A stretch of 64,000 bases of DNA from Cupriavidus lacunae (GCF_003353055.1 NZ_QKWJ01000010.1:102213-166212); one strand, 5' to 3'. Shown: positions 40,101 through 48,885, counted from the first letter of the stretch. Notes: a model not told the origin generated them from the letters alone. Program-made: numbers and translations.

Positions 40101-41475
40101 GGTGCAACTGGGCAATGCGCTGAACGCGCGCTACCTGCTGCGCCGCGAGGGCGGCAGCAATGGCATCGAGGTGCTTGCCGGTGGCATCGGCGTGCAGCAG
40201 GCGGCGCCGCTGCCGGCAGCCGGCGTCAGCGCTGCGGCCACCTTCGACGAGCTCGATGTCGATGCCTGGCGCGCGGCTTTCGCCAACAGTGATGCCGCCA
40301 GCGCCGGCGATGCGCCCTCCCCGTTCACGCCCGGCCGCATCGCGCTGCGCGCGCACACGCTGCACGGCATGGGCCGCACGCTGGACGAGGTCACCCTGGA
40401 CGCCAGCCGCGAAGCCGACGGCTGGAACGCAAAGGTCGACTCGCGCCAGGTGGCCGGCGCGATGCAATGGCGTCCGGCCGGGCCGTCGGCCACCGGTTCG
40501 CTGCGGCTGCGGCTGGCGCGCCTGAACGTGCCTGATGCCAACGACGAGCACAACGTGGTGGACGCGCTCGCGGGCAGCATCGACGAGCTGCCCGCGATCG
40601 ACCTGGTGGCCGACCAGTTCATGCTGCGCGGGCACGACTTCGGCAAGCTCGAGGTCAAGGCCCATACCGGCACCAGCGGCGCCGACCCGGTCTGGACACT
40701 GGACAAGCTGCAGATCGAGCAGCCCGGCGCGACCCTGACCGGCAGCGGCAGCTGGCGCGTGCCGCGCCGCCTGCGCGCCGAGGGCAATGCCGAGCGCCGC
40801 ACGCTGCTGTCGTTCGCCATCGACGTGCGCGACGCCGGTGCCACGCTGGACCGGCTCGGGCTCGCGCACACGCTGAGCGACGGCAAGGGCAAGCTGGAAG
40901 GCCGCGTGGCCTGGCGCGGCTCGCCACTGTCGATCGACTACCCGACGCTGTCGGGCAAGCTGTCGCTGGACCTGGAAAACGGCCAGATCCTGAGCGTGGA
41001 GCCTGGCGCCGCGCGGCTGCTCGGCGTGCTCAGCCTGCAGGGCCTGCTGCGCTTTGCCACGCTGGACTTCCGCACCCTGTCGGGCCGCGGGCTGCTGTTC
41101 GACCGCATTACCGGCACCGGCGCCATCGAGAACGGCGTGGGCACGATCCAGGACTTCAATCTCAAGAGCCCGCAGATCATCGCCAGCATGAGCGGCACCG
41201 CCAATCTGCTGCGCGAGACGCAGGACCTGCAAGTGGAGGTGGTGCCGCGCATCAACGCCACCTCCACCTCGATCGCGGCGGCCTTTATCAACCCGGCGCT
41301 GGGCATCGGCACGCTCGCCGCCCAGCTGCTGTTCGCCGACGAGTTCTCCAAGATGTTCACCCAGCGCTACCGCATCACCGGCAGCTGGGCCAACCCGCAG
41401 GTCGGCAAACTGGAGGACAATAAGGCGCCGGCCCCGACCCTCCAGCACCGCGCGGACCCGGCCTTCCCGCGCTAG
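37177..41475 (+). CDS. YhdP/AsmA-like envelope protein
   Basis: A very large (1432-residue) protein of the YhdP family (TIGR02099). A disordered N-terminus of about 65 residues is followed by one membrane helix (LVRLALVLAALGLVAGLLIRFVL), then a long periplasmic region of repeated amphipathic beta strands. The C-terminal 200 residues have the AsmA-like pattern (GKLSLDLENGQILSVEPGAA to LLFADEFSKMFTQRYRITGSW). Related proteins bridge the periplasm and move phospholipids to the outer membrane. GATAAT about 13 bases before the start may be the -10. The nitrilase-family gene follows within five bases. Confidence 0.9.
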   Translation: MSSRAPQPADGSPPNGGAGGHEAASTVPASPPMSPQGIDVTGAPRKPSAGARAGALARACARAMVAAVRHPFWRGLGRALVRLALVLAALGLVAGLLIRFVLWPQASTARQWLEERGSVALSAKVSIGSLDTYWDGWHPAFRARGLRAVDARQRTLVSAATLDGKLAWRSLFSMDLQFVSLSATGTDILVRRTPEGQLLVGGMVVDSTGGQQDDDRFLGWLMSQGRVALSDGKLRWLDEKARLPQLDIGEIRLDTRRAGARHTLRLEASSPALGPRPLVVQSDFRNDYLHSTGNWRYWTGQASWDLSQLQLPVLQRYLVMFERVASGTFSTDGSIEFRQGRIVRSQTRLRASGVDLMLAGAAAPLRLANAQAFLLHRTERDGSNLLTVDTLLWQPLQTRQPAQPADGDVPAADSTWREGMRKVTIGWANAKDGSLRKFTLKAPSLDLNTVRALATSMPLDTAVLRRLRALQPAGHLDNLNVTWSRERAGMLERGGGKPLYRIQGTLRNVSVNGEPAVPALDADGHPRLGTPGFSHLSGTFAFDDQQGNARFEGNDAALVLPGLFEDPRLPFDQIGGDVRWQHSGGKLAVTLDGIRFANADAAGSVRGTWREGGDGTSGIADLAGDMTRARVARVPRYLPLSIPAATRHYLDGALAGGEAAGVSFVLRGDLAHFPFHAPHEKAGEFRVEVPIEHVSYQIAPHETATGTTGGALPWPVFTDIAGRVVFDRGGMTFLARRATVQDIAGVTLQDVSGRIDDLSPRGKLVIDGSASGPVQGFLRYIGASPVREWTAHVADAAQARGNGELKLKLDMPLEHADATKVDGRFRFPGNDVVLNPQLPQLGNANGAITFNERGFGLENMRARFLGGEVRLGGGTQPDGATRVTASGQASAAGLREATANSALAQLAGRLEGSTGYNAVISTREHQLQVQLSSELSGMAINLPAPLAKAAAHDLPLRVDLRPAGNQARTGTNELVVQLGNALNARYLLRREGGSNGIEVLAGGIGVQQAAPLPAAGVSAAATFDELDVDAWRAAFANSDAASAGDAPSPFTPGRIALRAHTLHGMGRTLDEVTLDASREADGWNAKVDSRQVAGAMQWRPAGPSATGSLRLRLARLNVPDANDEHNVVDALAGSIDELPAIDLVADQFMLRGHDFGKLEVKAHTGTSGADPVWTLDKLQIEQPGATLTGSGSWRVPRRLRAEGNAERRTLLSFAIDVRDAGATLDRLGLAHTLSDGKGKLEGRVAWRGSPLSIDYPTLSGKLSLDLENGQILSVEPGAARLLGVLSLQGLLRFATLDFRTLSGRGLLFDRITGTGAIENGVGTIQDFNLKSPQIIASMSGTANLLRETQDLQVEVVPRINATSTSIAAAFINPALGIGTLAAQLLFADEFSKMFTQRYRITGSWANPQVGKLEDNKAPAPTLQHRADPAFPR

Positions 41476-41479
41476 GAAA

Positions 41480-42325
41480 ATGCCGCCCCCTATGACCACA
41501 TCCGCCACGCCCGCCGCCCCGTTCCGCGTTGCCGCTGTCCAGACCGTGACCGGCACCTCGCTCGATGCCAATCTCGCGCGCGCCGATGCGCTGATCGCCG
41601 AGGCCGCCGCCGGCGGTGCCCAGCTGGTGCTGCTGCCCGAGTACTTCTGCATGATGGGCCGCTCCGAATCCGACAAGGTGGACGTGCGCGAGCACGACGG
41701 CGACGGTCCGGTGCAGCAGTTCCTGGCCGATGCGGCGCGCCGCCACGGCATCTGGCTGGTCGGCGGCACGCTGCCGATGTGGTGCGACGACCCGGCGCGG
41801 GTGTACAACACCTCGCTTGCCTTCGACCCGCGCGGCGAGCGTGTGGCGCGCTACGACAAGATCCACCTGTTCGGCTTCACCCGCGGCACCGAAAGCTACG
41901 ACGAGTCGCGCACCATCCTGGCCGGGCGCACCCCCGTGAGCTTCGATGCGCCGTGCGGCCGCGTGGCGATGTCGGTGTGCTACGACCTGCGCTTTCCGGA
42001 GCTGTACCGGGGCCTGGCCGCGGACGGGGGCACCAGCTTGATTCTGATGCCGGCCGCCTTCACCTACACCACGGGGCAGGCGCACTGGGAGATCCTGCTG
42101 CGCGCCCGCGCCATCGAAAATCAATGCTATGTGCTGGCAGCGGCACAGGGCGGCAAGCACGAGAATGGCCGGCGCACCTGGGGCCATTCGATGCTGGTCG
42201 ATCCGTGGGGCGAAGTGCTGGCGATGCTGCCTGATGGCGAAGGCGTGGTCGGCGGCGTCATCGACCCTGCCCGCCTGGAAGAAGTCCGGCAGAACCTGCC
42301 GGCATTGCGACACCGGGTGCTGTAG
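41480..42325 (+). CDS. Carbon-nitrogen hydrolase (nitrilase superfamily, NIT1/omega-amidase-like)
   Basis: A 281-residue amidase. The catalytic triad is visible: Glu in LLPEYF, Lys in YDKIHLFGF and Cys in SVCYDLRFPELYR. The pattern fits the Nit1/NitFhit group, now known as deaminated-glutathione amidase, though an omega-amidase role is not excluded. It begins four bases after the YhdP stop, so the two are coupled. ATG 41492 is an alternative start; AGGAAA is very close to the first ATG. Confidence 0.88.
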   Translation: MPPPMTTSATPAAPFRVAAVQTVTGTSLDANLARADALIAEAAAGGAQLVLLPEYFCMMGRSESDKVDVREHDGDGPVQQFLADAARRHGIWLVGGTLPMWCDDPARVYNTSLAFDPRGERVARYDKIHLFGFTRGTESYDESRTILAGRTPVSFDAPCGRVAMSVCYDLRFPELYRGLAADGGTSLILMPAAFTYTTGQAHWEILLRARAIENQCYVLAAAQGGKHENGRRTWGHSMLVDPWGEVLAMLPDGEGVVGGVIDPARLEEVRQNLPALRHRVL

Positions 42326-42424
42326 CATGTACGCAAACGCGGGGGCCGCCAACGGCGCCCGCCCAGAAGATTTATTGCCGCGCCGGCCGCAAGCCGGCGC
42401 GTCCCCAGGAAGAAAGGACATCTC

Positions 42425-43885
42425 ATGAACGCCGGCGATCTCGGAATCCGCAACCTGGCCACCGCGCAGCAACTGCTGCTGGCGCCATACGGCCTGGACG
42501 AGGCCAAGCTCCAGCGCGTGCTGGCCGATATCTTCACGCACAAGGTCGACTATGCCGACCTGTACTTCCAGTACACCCGCAACGAGGCTTGGAGCCTGGA
42601 AGAAGGCATCGTCAAGTCGGGCAGCTTCAGCATCGACCAGGGCGTGGGCGTGCGCGCCGTCTCGGGCGACCGCACCGCCTTCGCCTATTCGGACGACATC
42701 AGCCTGGCGGCGCTGTCGCAGGCCGCGGCGGCCACGCGCACCATCGGCCGCGCCGGCAGCGGCCGCGTCAAGGTGGCCGGCGAGCTGGCCACGCACGCCG
42801 GGCGCAACCTGTACACGCCCAACGACCCGCTCGATTCCATGAGCGCGGCCGAGAAGGTGGCGCTGCTGGAGCGCGTCGAGCGCATGGCGCGCGCCAAGGA
42901 CCCGCGCGTGGTGCAGGTGATGGCTGGCCTGGCCGGCGAGTACGACGTGGTGCTGGTGGCGCGCAGCGACGGCGTGATCGCCGCCGACGTGCGCCCGCTG
43001 GTGCGGGTCTCGGTTACGGTGATCGCCGAACAGGGCGGGCGCCGCGAGATTGGCTCCTCCGGCGGCGGCGGCCGCTATGCCTACGGCTACTTCACCGACG
43101 AGCTGCTGCAGAAGTACGTGGATGAAGCGGTCTCGTCGGCGCTGGTCAACCTGGACGCGCGTCCGGCCCCGGCCGGCGCGATGACCGTGGTGCTGGGCCC
43201 GGGCTGGCCCGGCGTGCTGCTGCACGAAGCCGTCGGCCACGGCCTGGAGGGCGACTTCAACCGCAAGGGCTCGTCGGCCTTTGCCGGCCGCATGGGCGAG
43301 CGCGTCGCGGCCAAGGGCGTGACCGTGGTCGACGACGGCACGCTGGCCAACCGCCGCGGCTCGCTCAACCTGGACGACGAAGGCAACCCGACCCAGTGCA
43401 CCACGCTGATCGAGGACGGCATCCTGCGCGGCTATATGCAGGACACGCTGAACGCGCGCCTGATGAAGTTGCCGGTCACCGGCAACGCGCGCCGCGAAAG
43501 CTATGCCGCGCTGCCGATGCCGCGCATGACCAACACTTACATGCTCAACGGCGACAAGGACCCGCACGAGATCCTCGCCAGCGTCAAGCGCGGCCTGTAT
43601 GCGGTCAACTTCGGCGGCGGCCAGGTGGACATCACCAACGGCAAGTTCGTGTTCTCGGCCAGCGAGGCCTACATGATCGAGGACGGCAAGATCACCTACC
43701 CGGTCAAGGGCGCGACGCTGGTCGGCAACGGCCCGGAATCGCTCAAGGACGTGACCATGATCGGCAACGACATGCGCCTCGACTCAGGCGTGGGCGTGTG
43801 CGGCAAGGAAGGCCAGAGCGTGCCGGTGGGCGTGGGCCAGCCGACGCTGCGCATCGAGAACATGACGGTGGGCGGTACTGCCTGA
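42425..43885 (+). CDS. tldD: Metalloprotease TldD
   Basis: Zinc metalloprotease that with TldE (PmbA) degrades unfolded peptides and matures some modified peptides. The 486-residue protein has HEAVGH (HExxxH zinc site) in [14 protein letters not shown] and the C-terminal [17 protein letters not shown] segment. AGAAAGGAC precedes the ATG. The tldE partner is not in the window. Together with the YhdP-like gene and nitrilase this is a frequent order (yhdP-nit-tldD) in proteobacteria. Confidence 0.96.
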   Translation: MNAGDLGIRNLATAQQLLLAPYGLDEAKLQRVLADIFTHKVDYADLYFQYTRNEAWSLEEGIVKSGSFSIDQGVGVRAVSGDRTAFAYSDDISLAALSQAAAATRTIGRAGSGRVKVAGELATHAGRNLYTPNDPLDSMSAAEKVALLERVERMARAKDPRVVQVMAGLAGEYDVVLVARSDGVIAADVRPLVRVSVTVIAEQGGRREIGSSGGGGRYAYGYFTDELLQKYVDEAVSSALVNLDARPAPAGAMTVVLGPGWPGVLLHEAVGHGLEGDFNRKGSSAFAGRMGERVAAKGVTVVDDGTLANRRGSLNLDDEGNPTQCTTLIEDGILRGYMQDTLNARLMKLPVTGNARRESYAALPMPRMTNTYMLNGDKDPHEILASVKRGLYAVNFGGGQVDITNGKFVFSASEAYMIEDGKITYPVKGATLVGNGPESLKDVTMIGNDMRLDSGVGVCGKEGQSVPVGVGQPTLRIENMTVGGTA

Positions 43886-43906
43886 GCGGTCCGGCAATCA
43901 CGCAGA

Positions 43907-43931
43907 CGGGACCCCGCGGGGTCCCGTTTTT
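43907..43931 (+). terminator. Terminator after tldD
   Basis: Stem CGGGACCCC / GGGGTCCCG followed by TTTTT, 22 bases after the stop. It lies between convergent genes. Confidence 0.92.
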
Positions 43932-43950
43932 CATTGTGTCGCGGACACGC

Positions 43951-45006
43951 TTACGGCCGCGCCTCGTACACCAGGTTGAACGGCGTCTGCGCCGCGCGGC
44001 GGAAACTGCGGAAGCCGGCCCGCTCCGCCACCCCGCGCAGGCGCGCCTCGCCCGCCTGCGCGCCCAGGCACAAGCCGACTTCCTGCGAGCGCGACGCCGG
44101 CGTGCAAATGAAGGTGGACGCGGAATAGAACACCCGGCCCACCGGATTCAGGTTCTGCTCCAGCGTGTCATTGGCGAACGGCTCCACGATCATCCACGCG
44201 CCATCGGCGCGCAGGGTCTCGCGCACGTGGCGCGCCGCGCCGACCGGATCGCCCATGTCGTGCAGGCAGTCGAACACCGCCACCAGGTCATAGTCCTTGC
44301 CGCCGTAGTCCTTGGCGCTGGCCACTTCGAAACGCACGCGCTCGGCCACGCCGGCGCGGCGCGCGGCTTCGGCGGCATGGTGCACCGAAGGTTCGTGGTA
44401 GTCGAAACCGATAAAGCGCGACGCCGGATACGCCTGCGCCATGATGATGGTCGAGGCCCCATGGCCGCAGCCTACGTCCGCCACCGTCGCCCCCGCCTTG
44501 AGCCGCGCCTCCATGCCGTCCAGCGCGGGAATCCATTCCGAGACCAGGTGCGCCGAGTAGCCGGGCCGGAAGAAGCGCTCGGTGCCATGGAACAACGCGG
44601 GATCGTGCTCGTGCCAGCCCAGCCCGCGGCCGTTGCGGAAGATATCGATCATCTTCGGGATGGCGCGGAACTGTGCCACCGCGATCTGGAACGCGCCGGG
44701 GATGAATGCCGGGCTGCCCTCCTGCGCCAGCGCATAGGCCTGCTCCTCGTTCAGGCTGAACTGCGCGGACGCAGGGTCATAGTCGACATAGCCGCTGGCC
44801 GCCTGGGCCGACAGCCATTCGCGCAGATAGCGTTCGTCGGTATGGGTTTTTGCCGCCAGCACTTCGGCGGTCATTGCCTTTTCGGCCAAGGCCTTGTACA
44901 GGCCGAGTTCATCGCCGACGACCACGGTCGCGGCATGCATCACCGCGCCGATATCGTTGACGAATTTTTCCATGAAGGCATTCAGCCTCGCTTCATCGAC
45001 GCTCAT
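43951..45006 (-). CDS. SAM-dependent methyltransferase with N-terminal winged-helix domain
   Basis: A 351-residue class I methyltransferase. The first 90 residues resemble the winged-helix dimerisation domain of O-methyltransferase-type proteins (ELGLYKALAEKAMTAEVLAAKT). The SAM motif I is VADVGCGHGAS near residue 175, with an acidic residue after the next strand in FIGFDYHEP. GGGAGGTGC gives a strong ribosome-binding site for the ATG at 45006. It resembles the Rv2258c-like group. Substrate unknown; no natural-product genes adjoin. Confidence 0.85.
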   Translation of the reverse strand: MSVDEARLNAFMEKFVNDIGAVMHAATVVVGDELGLYKALAEKAMTAEVLAAKTHTDERYLREWLSAQAASGYVDYDPASAQFSLNEEQAYALAQEGSPAFIPGAFQIAVAQFRAIPKMIDIFRNGRGLGWHEHDPALFHGTERFFRPGYSAHLVSEWIPALDGMEARLKAGATVADVGCGHGASTIIMAQAYPASRFIGFDYHEPSVHHAAEAARRAGVAERVRFEVASAKDYGGKDYDLVAVFDCLHDMGDPVGAARHVRETLRADGAWMIVEPFANDTLEQNLNPVGRVFYSASTFICTPASRSQEVGLCLGAQAGEARLRGVAERAGFRSFRRAAQTPFNLVYEARP

Positions 45007-45161
45007 GATGCACCTCCCCGTGCGCACTGCTCCCCGGTTCCAATATAGCCCCCGGTCATGGCGGGGAAAGCCGAAAAGCAACGGCGGGACAAGGCTTGCG
45101 CGGCATCACTGCAAGCCGCCCGCGATCGGTGCGCCAGCGCGCCGCATGGCCTCATCGACAC

Positions 45162-45190
45162 TTGCCAACCCCGGCAAAAGGCGCTATAAA
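45162..45190 (+). promoter_or_regulatory. Promoter of the aroG leader
   Basis: TTGCCA (45162-45167), a 17-base spacer, and TATAAA (45185-45190), a near-consensus sigma-70 promoter. Transcription would start near 45197, giving about 145 bases of RNA before the leader peptide. The gene is divergent from the methyltransferase. Confidence 0.65.
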
Positions 45191-45342
45191 GATGCTTCGT
45201 CGCGCGACAAGCAACCGATGCACGGCGAAAATTGACCGACCGGCGCGCAATTTCCTGCCTTTCTGCCACGCAGTGCAGCATAAATTCAGCGCCCACGAAG
45301 AAAATCGATTCAAGCTGACCCAAGCCAACGCCTTTTTCCGCC

Positions 45343-45414
45343 ATGTCCGCTAAGTTTTACTTTTACTTTTTTAGCGATCTCACACCGCTGGCGGATAGGG
45401 AGGGACGGCTGTAA
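45343..45414 (+). CDS. Phe/Tyr-rich attenuator leader peptide
   Basis: A 23-codon open frame, MSAKFYFYFFSDLTPLADRE and then GRL, ending with TAA. Codons 5-10 are Phe-Tyr-Phe-Tyr-Phe-Phe. It lies about 100 bases before the DAHP synthase gene and just before a terminator hairpin. Such runs of the end-product amino acids mark leader peptides of ribosome-mediated attenuators. I would expect ribosomes to stall here when charged tRNA-Phe or tRNA-Tyr is scarce. No strong Shine-Dalgarno is visible before the ATG, which is a weakness. Confidence 0.8.
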   Translation: MSAKFYFYFFSDLTPLADREGRL

Positions 45415-45464
45415 GCAGCGCCCCGAATACAAAAAAGACCGCCAGCGACCCTGGCGGTTTTTTT
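45386..45464 (+). promoter_or_regulatory. Transcription attenuator of aroG (antiterminator/terminator)
   Basis: The terminator is ACCGCCAG (45438-45445), a five-base loop, CTGGCGGT (45451-45458) and a run of seven T to 45464. Inside the leader-peptide gene, CGCTGGCGG (45386-45394) is perfectly complementary over nine bases to 45439-45447, the left arm of that terminator. The two pairings exclude each other. A ribosome stalled at the Phe/Tyr codons (45355-45372) would leave 45386-45394 free, giving antitermination. One that reaches the stop codon at 45412 would cover it, giving termination. Confidence 0.8.
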
Positions 45465-45518
45465 ATACCTGTTTGTTACCCCACACCCTCACGACCTCAC
45501 AAGAATTCTGGAGCCATC

Positions 45519-46598
45519 ATGCTGAAGAACACCGACGACCTGCGCATTCGCGAACTCAAGGAACTGCTGCCGCCCGCGCACCTGATCCGCGAGTTCGGCT
45601 GCTCCGAACAGGCTTCGGACGTGATCTACGGCGCGCGCCAGGCCATGCACCGCATCCTGCACGGCATGGATGACCGCCTGATCGTCATCATCGGCCCGTG
45701 CTCGATCCACGATACCCGCGCCGCGCTGGAATACGCCAAGCTGCTCAAGGTGCAGCGCGAGCGCTTCGCCGGCGAGCTGGAAGTGGTGATGCGCGTGTAC
45801 TTCGAGAAGCCGCGCACCACGGTGGGCTGGAAGGGGCTGATCAACGATCCGCACATGGACGGCAGCTTCAAGATCAACGATGGCCTGCGCACCGCGCGCG
45901 AGCTGCTGCTGAACATCAGCGAGATGGGCGTGCCCACCGGCACCGAGTACCTCGACATGATCAGCCCGCAATACATCGCCGACCTGGTAAGCTGGGGCGC
46001 GATCGGCGCCCGCACCACCGAGTCGCAGGTGCACCGCGAGCTGGCTTCGGGACTGTCGTGCCCGGTGGGGTTCAAGAACGGCACCGACGGCAACGTCAAG
46101 ATCGCGGTCGACGCGATCAAGGCCGCGTCGCAGCCGCACCATTTCCTGTCGGTGACCAAGGGCGGCCACTCGGCGATCGTGTCGACCTCGGGCAACGAGG
46201 ACTGCCACGTGATCCTGCGCGGCGGCAAGGCGCCCAACTACGACGCGGCCAGCGTGCAGGAAGCATGCGACGCCATCTCCAAGGCCGGCCTGGCCTCGCG
46301 CCTGATGATCGATGCCTCGCACGCCAACAGCAGCAAGAAGCATGAGAACCAGATCCCGGTGTGCGAGGACATCGGCCGCCAGATCGCCGGCGGCGACCAG
46401 CGCATCATCGGCGTGATGGTCGAATCGCACCTGGTGGCTGGCCGCCAGGACCATGTGCAGGGCCAGCCGATCGAGGAACTGACCTATGGCCAGTCCGTGA
46501 CCGATGCCTGCATCGGCTGGGACGACTCGATCAAGGTGCTCGAGGGCCTGGCCGAATCGGTGCGCCAGCGCCGGCTGGTGTCGGGCAGCGGCAACTGA
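45519..46598 (+). CDS. aroG: 3-deoxy-7-phosphoheptulonate (DAHP) synthase
   Basis: First enzyme of the shikimate pathway, condensing phosphoenolpyruvate and erythrose 4-phosphate. The 359-residue protein is of the type I-alpha class (AroF/G/H), with IIGPCSIHD, VYFEKPRTTVGWKGLINDP, the metal site in GFKNGTDGN and IDASHANSSKKHENQ. Which end product inhibits it (Phe or Tyr) is not decided by sequence reading, though the leader peptide senses both. CTGGAGCC precedes the ATG. A terminator follows. Confidence 0.96.
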   Translation: MLKNTDDLRIRELKELLPPAHLIREFGCSEQASDVIYGARQAMHRILHGMDDRLIVIIGPCSIHDTRAALEYAKLLKVQRERFAGELEVVMRVYFEKPRTTVGWKGLINDPHMDGSFKINDGLRTARELLLNISEMGVPTGTEYLDMISPQYIADLVSWGAIGARTTESQVHRELASGLSCPVGFKNGTDGNVKIAVDAIKAASQPHHFLSVTKGGHSAIVSTSGNEDCHVILRGGKAPNYDAASVQEACDAISKAGLASRLMIDASHANSSKKHENQIPVCEDIGRQIAGGDQRIIGVMVESHLVAGRQDHVQGQPIEELTYGQSVTDACIGWDDSIKVLEGLAESVRQRRLVSGSGN

Positions 46599-46640
46599 TG
46601 CCGCCGCGGGGCCCCGGCCCCGCTGCCGCAAGGCGACAAA

Positions 46641-46665
46641 AAAGCCGCTTCCGGGAAGCGGCTTT
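46641..46665. terminator. Bidirectional terminator between aroG and cytochrome c genes
   Basis: Stem AAAGCCGCTTC / GAAGCGGCTTT with a three-base loop, 43 bases after the aroG stop. It stands between convergent genes. Confidence 0.9.
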
Positions 46666-46686
46666 CTCTTATTGGCGCGAACGCTT

Positions 46687-47085
46687 TTACTTCTTCAGGA
46701 TCAGGTCGCCCGGCAGCGATTCGATATAGGCAGCGATGTCCTTCAGCTCCTTGCGGGTGAAGGGGCGCGGCTTGCCGTCCTTGTCGGTCACGGCCGGGTT
46801 GGCGTTGACCTGGCCGGCCATGATGGCGTTGGACCGACCCACCAGGGCGTTGCCCGACACCTGGTACGAGGCCAGCGCGTGGTACAGGTAGTCGGCGTGC
46901 TGGCCGGCCAGCTTGGGATAATCCGGCGAGATCGGGGCGTTCAGGCCCGCGCCGTGACATGCCACGCAGTTGCCCTTTTCCACCAGCGTCTTGCCGTTGG
47001 CAAGGTCGGCGGCCGAGGCCGGCATGGCGGCTGCACCCATCACGAGTGCGCCGAGCGCGAACGAAAGCGTCTTGAGCGTCTTCAT
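46687..47085 (-). CDS. Periplasmic monohaem cytochrome c
   Basis: A 132-residue class I cytochrome c. The signal peptide (MKTLKTLSFALGALVMGAAAMPASA) is cleaved after ASA, followed by the haem site CVACH and an axial Met candidate in NAIMAGQV. It is 10 bases downstream of a similar cytochrome gene on the same strand. Such pairs are usually electron shuttles for a terminal oxidase. The partner cannot be told here. Confidence 0.9.
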   Translation of the reverse strand: MKTLKTLSFALGALVMGAAAMPASAADLANGKTLVEKGNCVACHGAGLNAPISPDYPKLAGQHADYLYHALASYQVSGNALVGRSNAIMAGQVNANPAVTDKDGKPRPFTRKELKDIAAYIESLPGDLILKK

Positions 47086-47095
47086 GTGGGGTCTC

Positions 47096-47443
47096 TTACT
47101 TGAGGGAATTGTTCTGCGTGCCGGCCTTCTGCTGCGAGTAGTAGGCCGCCACGTTGGCGATGTCCTGCTCGGTCAGCGTCGCGGCGATGCTGCGCATGGT
47201 CGGGTGCTTGCGCTCGCCCTTCTGGTAGGCCTTGAGCGCGTTCTCGATGTACTTGGCGCTCTGGCCGCCCAGCAGCGGTACTTCATAGACTTCGGGGAAG
47301 GACGCACGGTAGCCCGGAATGCCGTGGCATCCGATGCACATTGCAACCTTGTCCTTGGCAGCGTCTCCATTGCCCTTGACTTCCTGTGCCTGCGCGGCCG
47401 TTGCAGCCGCACCCAGCACCACCATCGTGAGGAGCTTTTTCAT
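47096..47443 (-). CDS. Periplasmic monohaem cytochrome c
   Basis: A 115-residue class I cytochrome c with a signal peptide (MKKLLTMVVLGAAATAAQA), haem site CIGCH, and an axial Met candidate in HPTMRSIA. It is the upstream member of the cytochrome pair. It resembles the cytochrome c4/c553 type single-domain proteins. The two are likely co-transcribed. Confidence 0.9.
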   Translation of the reverse strand: MKKLLTMVVLGAAATAAQAQEVKGNGDAAKDKVAMCIGCHGIPGYRASFPEVYEVPLLGGQSAKYIENALKAYQKGERKHPTMRSIAATLTEQDIANVAAYYSQQKAGTQNNSLK

Positions 47444-47981
47444 TGTCTTTGCGGATTGGAAGTTAAACCGTGTGACCTGCCCTGCCGGGCGGAGACGGTT
47501 TCAGAATGCTTCTGGGGGAATACCTGGGCAGCCAGTCGGATCGCCGAGGTGCAACCCGCCAGACATGTCGCATCCGGTCTGTTGCCGTGATGTGGAACAC
47601 CATTCTGGAACCACCTCTCGCAATCGCCGCGACCCGGAAGGGCCGCTGGGACTTCTGAACGCGGACTGCCGGATACTGGAGAACTGGACGTGGGGGCGCG
47701 TCAAACCGCCGCATTGTACCGCAGCCGGCACCTGCCAGTCCAGCAACCGCACCCGGGCCCCAGCGGCCTGTCAGCGCGCCCCAACACGAACCGCAAAGGT
47801 CTTTTATACTGGCCGATCCCGGGAATCTGCACGACCGTTCGCGGACGCTGCCGCCAGCAGCGCGCGGGCGCCCTGCACCGGCCCCTGTTTCCATAATGAA
47901 AGCGCGCATGACAGCGCGAAGAGACCGCGCCAAGCACGCCAACCCGGCCCTCGATCCAGGGCCGTCACCTCAGGTTGCCTC
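47444..47981. other. Long intergenic region between cytochrome c and moxR-like genes
   Basis: About 540 bases between divergent genes. Open frames within it have shadow-like composition and no ribosome-binding site. A TATACT at 47805-47810 preceded by T residues could be a -10 for the MoxR-like gene, without a good -35. I see no terminator, repeat or RNA gene. Confidence 0.4.
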
Positions 47982-48872
47982 ATGCCAAACACCGCCAACG
48001 CTTCCGCCCAAACTTCCACCGCCCAGCAGGCCCGTTTCGAGGGCAGCGACCAGTACGTTGCCACCGACGACCTCAAGCTGGCCGTCAATGCCGCGCGCAC
48101 GCTGCAGCGCCCGCTGCTGATCAAGGGCGAGCCCGGCACCGGCAAGACCATGCTGGCCGAGGAAGTCGCCGCCGCGCTGGGCATGCCGCTGCTGCAGTGG
48201 CATATCAAGTCGACCACCAAGGCGCAGCAGGGCCTGTACGAGTACGACGCCGTGTCGCGCCTGCGCGACTCGCAGCTGGGCGACGACCGCGTCCACGACA
48301 TCCGCAACTACATCGTCAAGGGCGTGCTGTGGCAGGCCTTTGACGCCGACGAGCAGGTCGTGCTGCTGATCGACGAGATCGACAAGGCCGATATCGAATT
48401 CCCCAACGACCTGCTGCGCGAACTCGACCGCATGGAGTTCTATGTCTACGAGACGCGCGAGCTGGTCAAGGCGAAGCACCGGCCGCTGGTGATCATCACC
48501 TCGAACAACGAGAAGGAACTGCCCGACGCCTTCCTGCGCCGCTGCTTCTTCCACTACATCAAGTTCCCCGATGCCGAGACGATGCAGCAGATCGTCGACG
48601 TGCACTACCCCGGCATCAAGCGCGAGCTGGTGGCGGCCGCGCTGGAATCGTTCTACGAGATGCGCAACCTGCCGGGCCTGAAGAAGAAGCCGTCCACGTC
48701 GGAGCTGATCGACTGGCTCAAGCTGCTGATGGCCGAGGACATCCCGCCCGAGGCACTGAAGAGCCCGGACAAGAAGGCCGCGATCCCGCCGCTGCACGGC
48801 GCGCTGCTGAAGAACGAGCAGGACGTGCACCTGTTCGAGCGCCTGGTGTTCATGAACCGCGCCAACCGCTGA
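47982..48872 (+). CDS. MoxR-family AAA ATPase
   Basis: A 296-residue AAA+ ATPase with Walker A GEPGTGKT, Walker B VLLIDEIDKAD, sensor ITSNNEKELPDAFLRRC. It is of the MoxR class that acts as a chaperone with VWA-domain partners. The start at 47982 is chosen because the upstream frame is unsupported. A VWA protein of the CoxE-like family is encoded two genes downstream, the usual partner. Confidence 0.92.
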   Translation: MPNTANASAQTSTAQQARFEGSDQYVATDDLKLAVNAARTLQRPLLIKGEPGTGKTMLAEEVAAALGMPLLQWHIKSTTKAQQGLYEYDAVSRLRDSQLGDDRVHDIRNYIVKGVLWQAFDADEQVVLLIDEIDKADIEFPNDLLRELDRMEFYVYETRELVKAKHRPLVIITSNNEKELPDAFLRRCFFHYIKFPDAETMQQIVDVHYPGIKRELVAAALESFYEMRNLPGLKKKPSTSELIDWLKLLMAEDIPPEALKSPDKKAAIPPLHGALLKNEQDVHLFERLVFMNRANR

Positions 48873-48885
48873 GGCACTGCCCGCC

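Noticed and set aside
37153..41811. A 1552-codon open frame antisense to the YhdP-like gene
   Set aside because: It is a shadow frame typical of GC-rich DNA: it lies opposite a well-supported gene, has no ribosome-binding site and no recognisable domain.
45438..45464. Plain terminator of an upstream gene
   Set aside because: The only gene upstream on the same strand is the leader peptide; the nearest real gene is divergent, and the complementary arm in the leader fits attenuation better.
47463..47942. A 159-codon minus-strand frame upstream of the cytochromes
   Set aside because: Arg/Gly-rich with no recognised motif and no ribosome-binding site; treated as intergenic.
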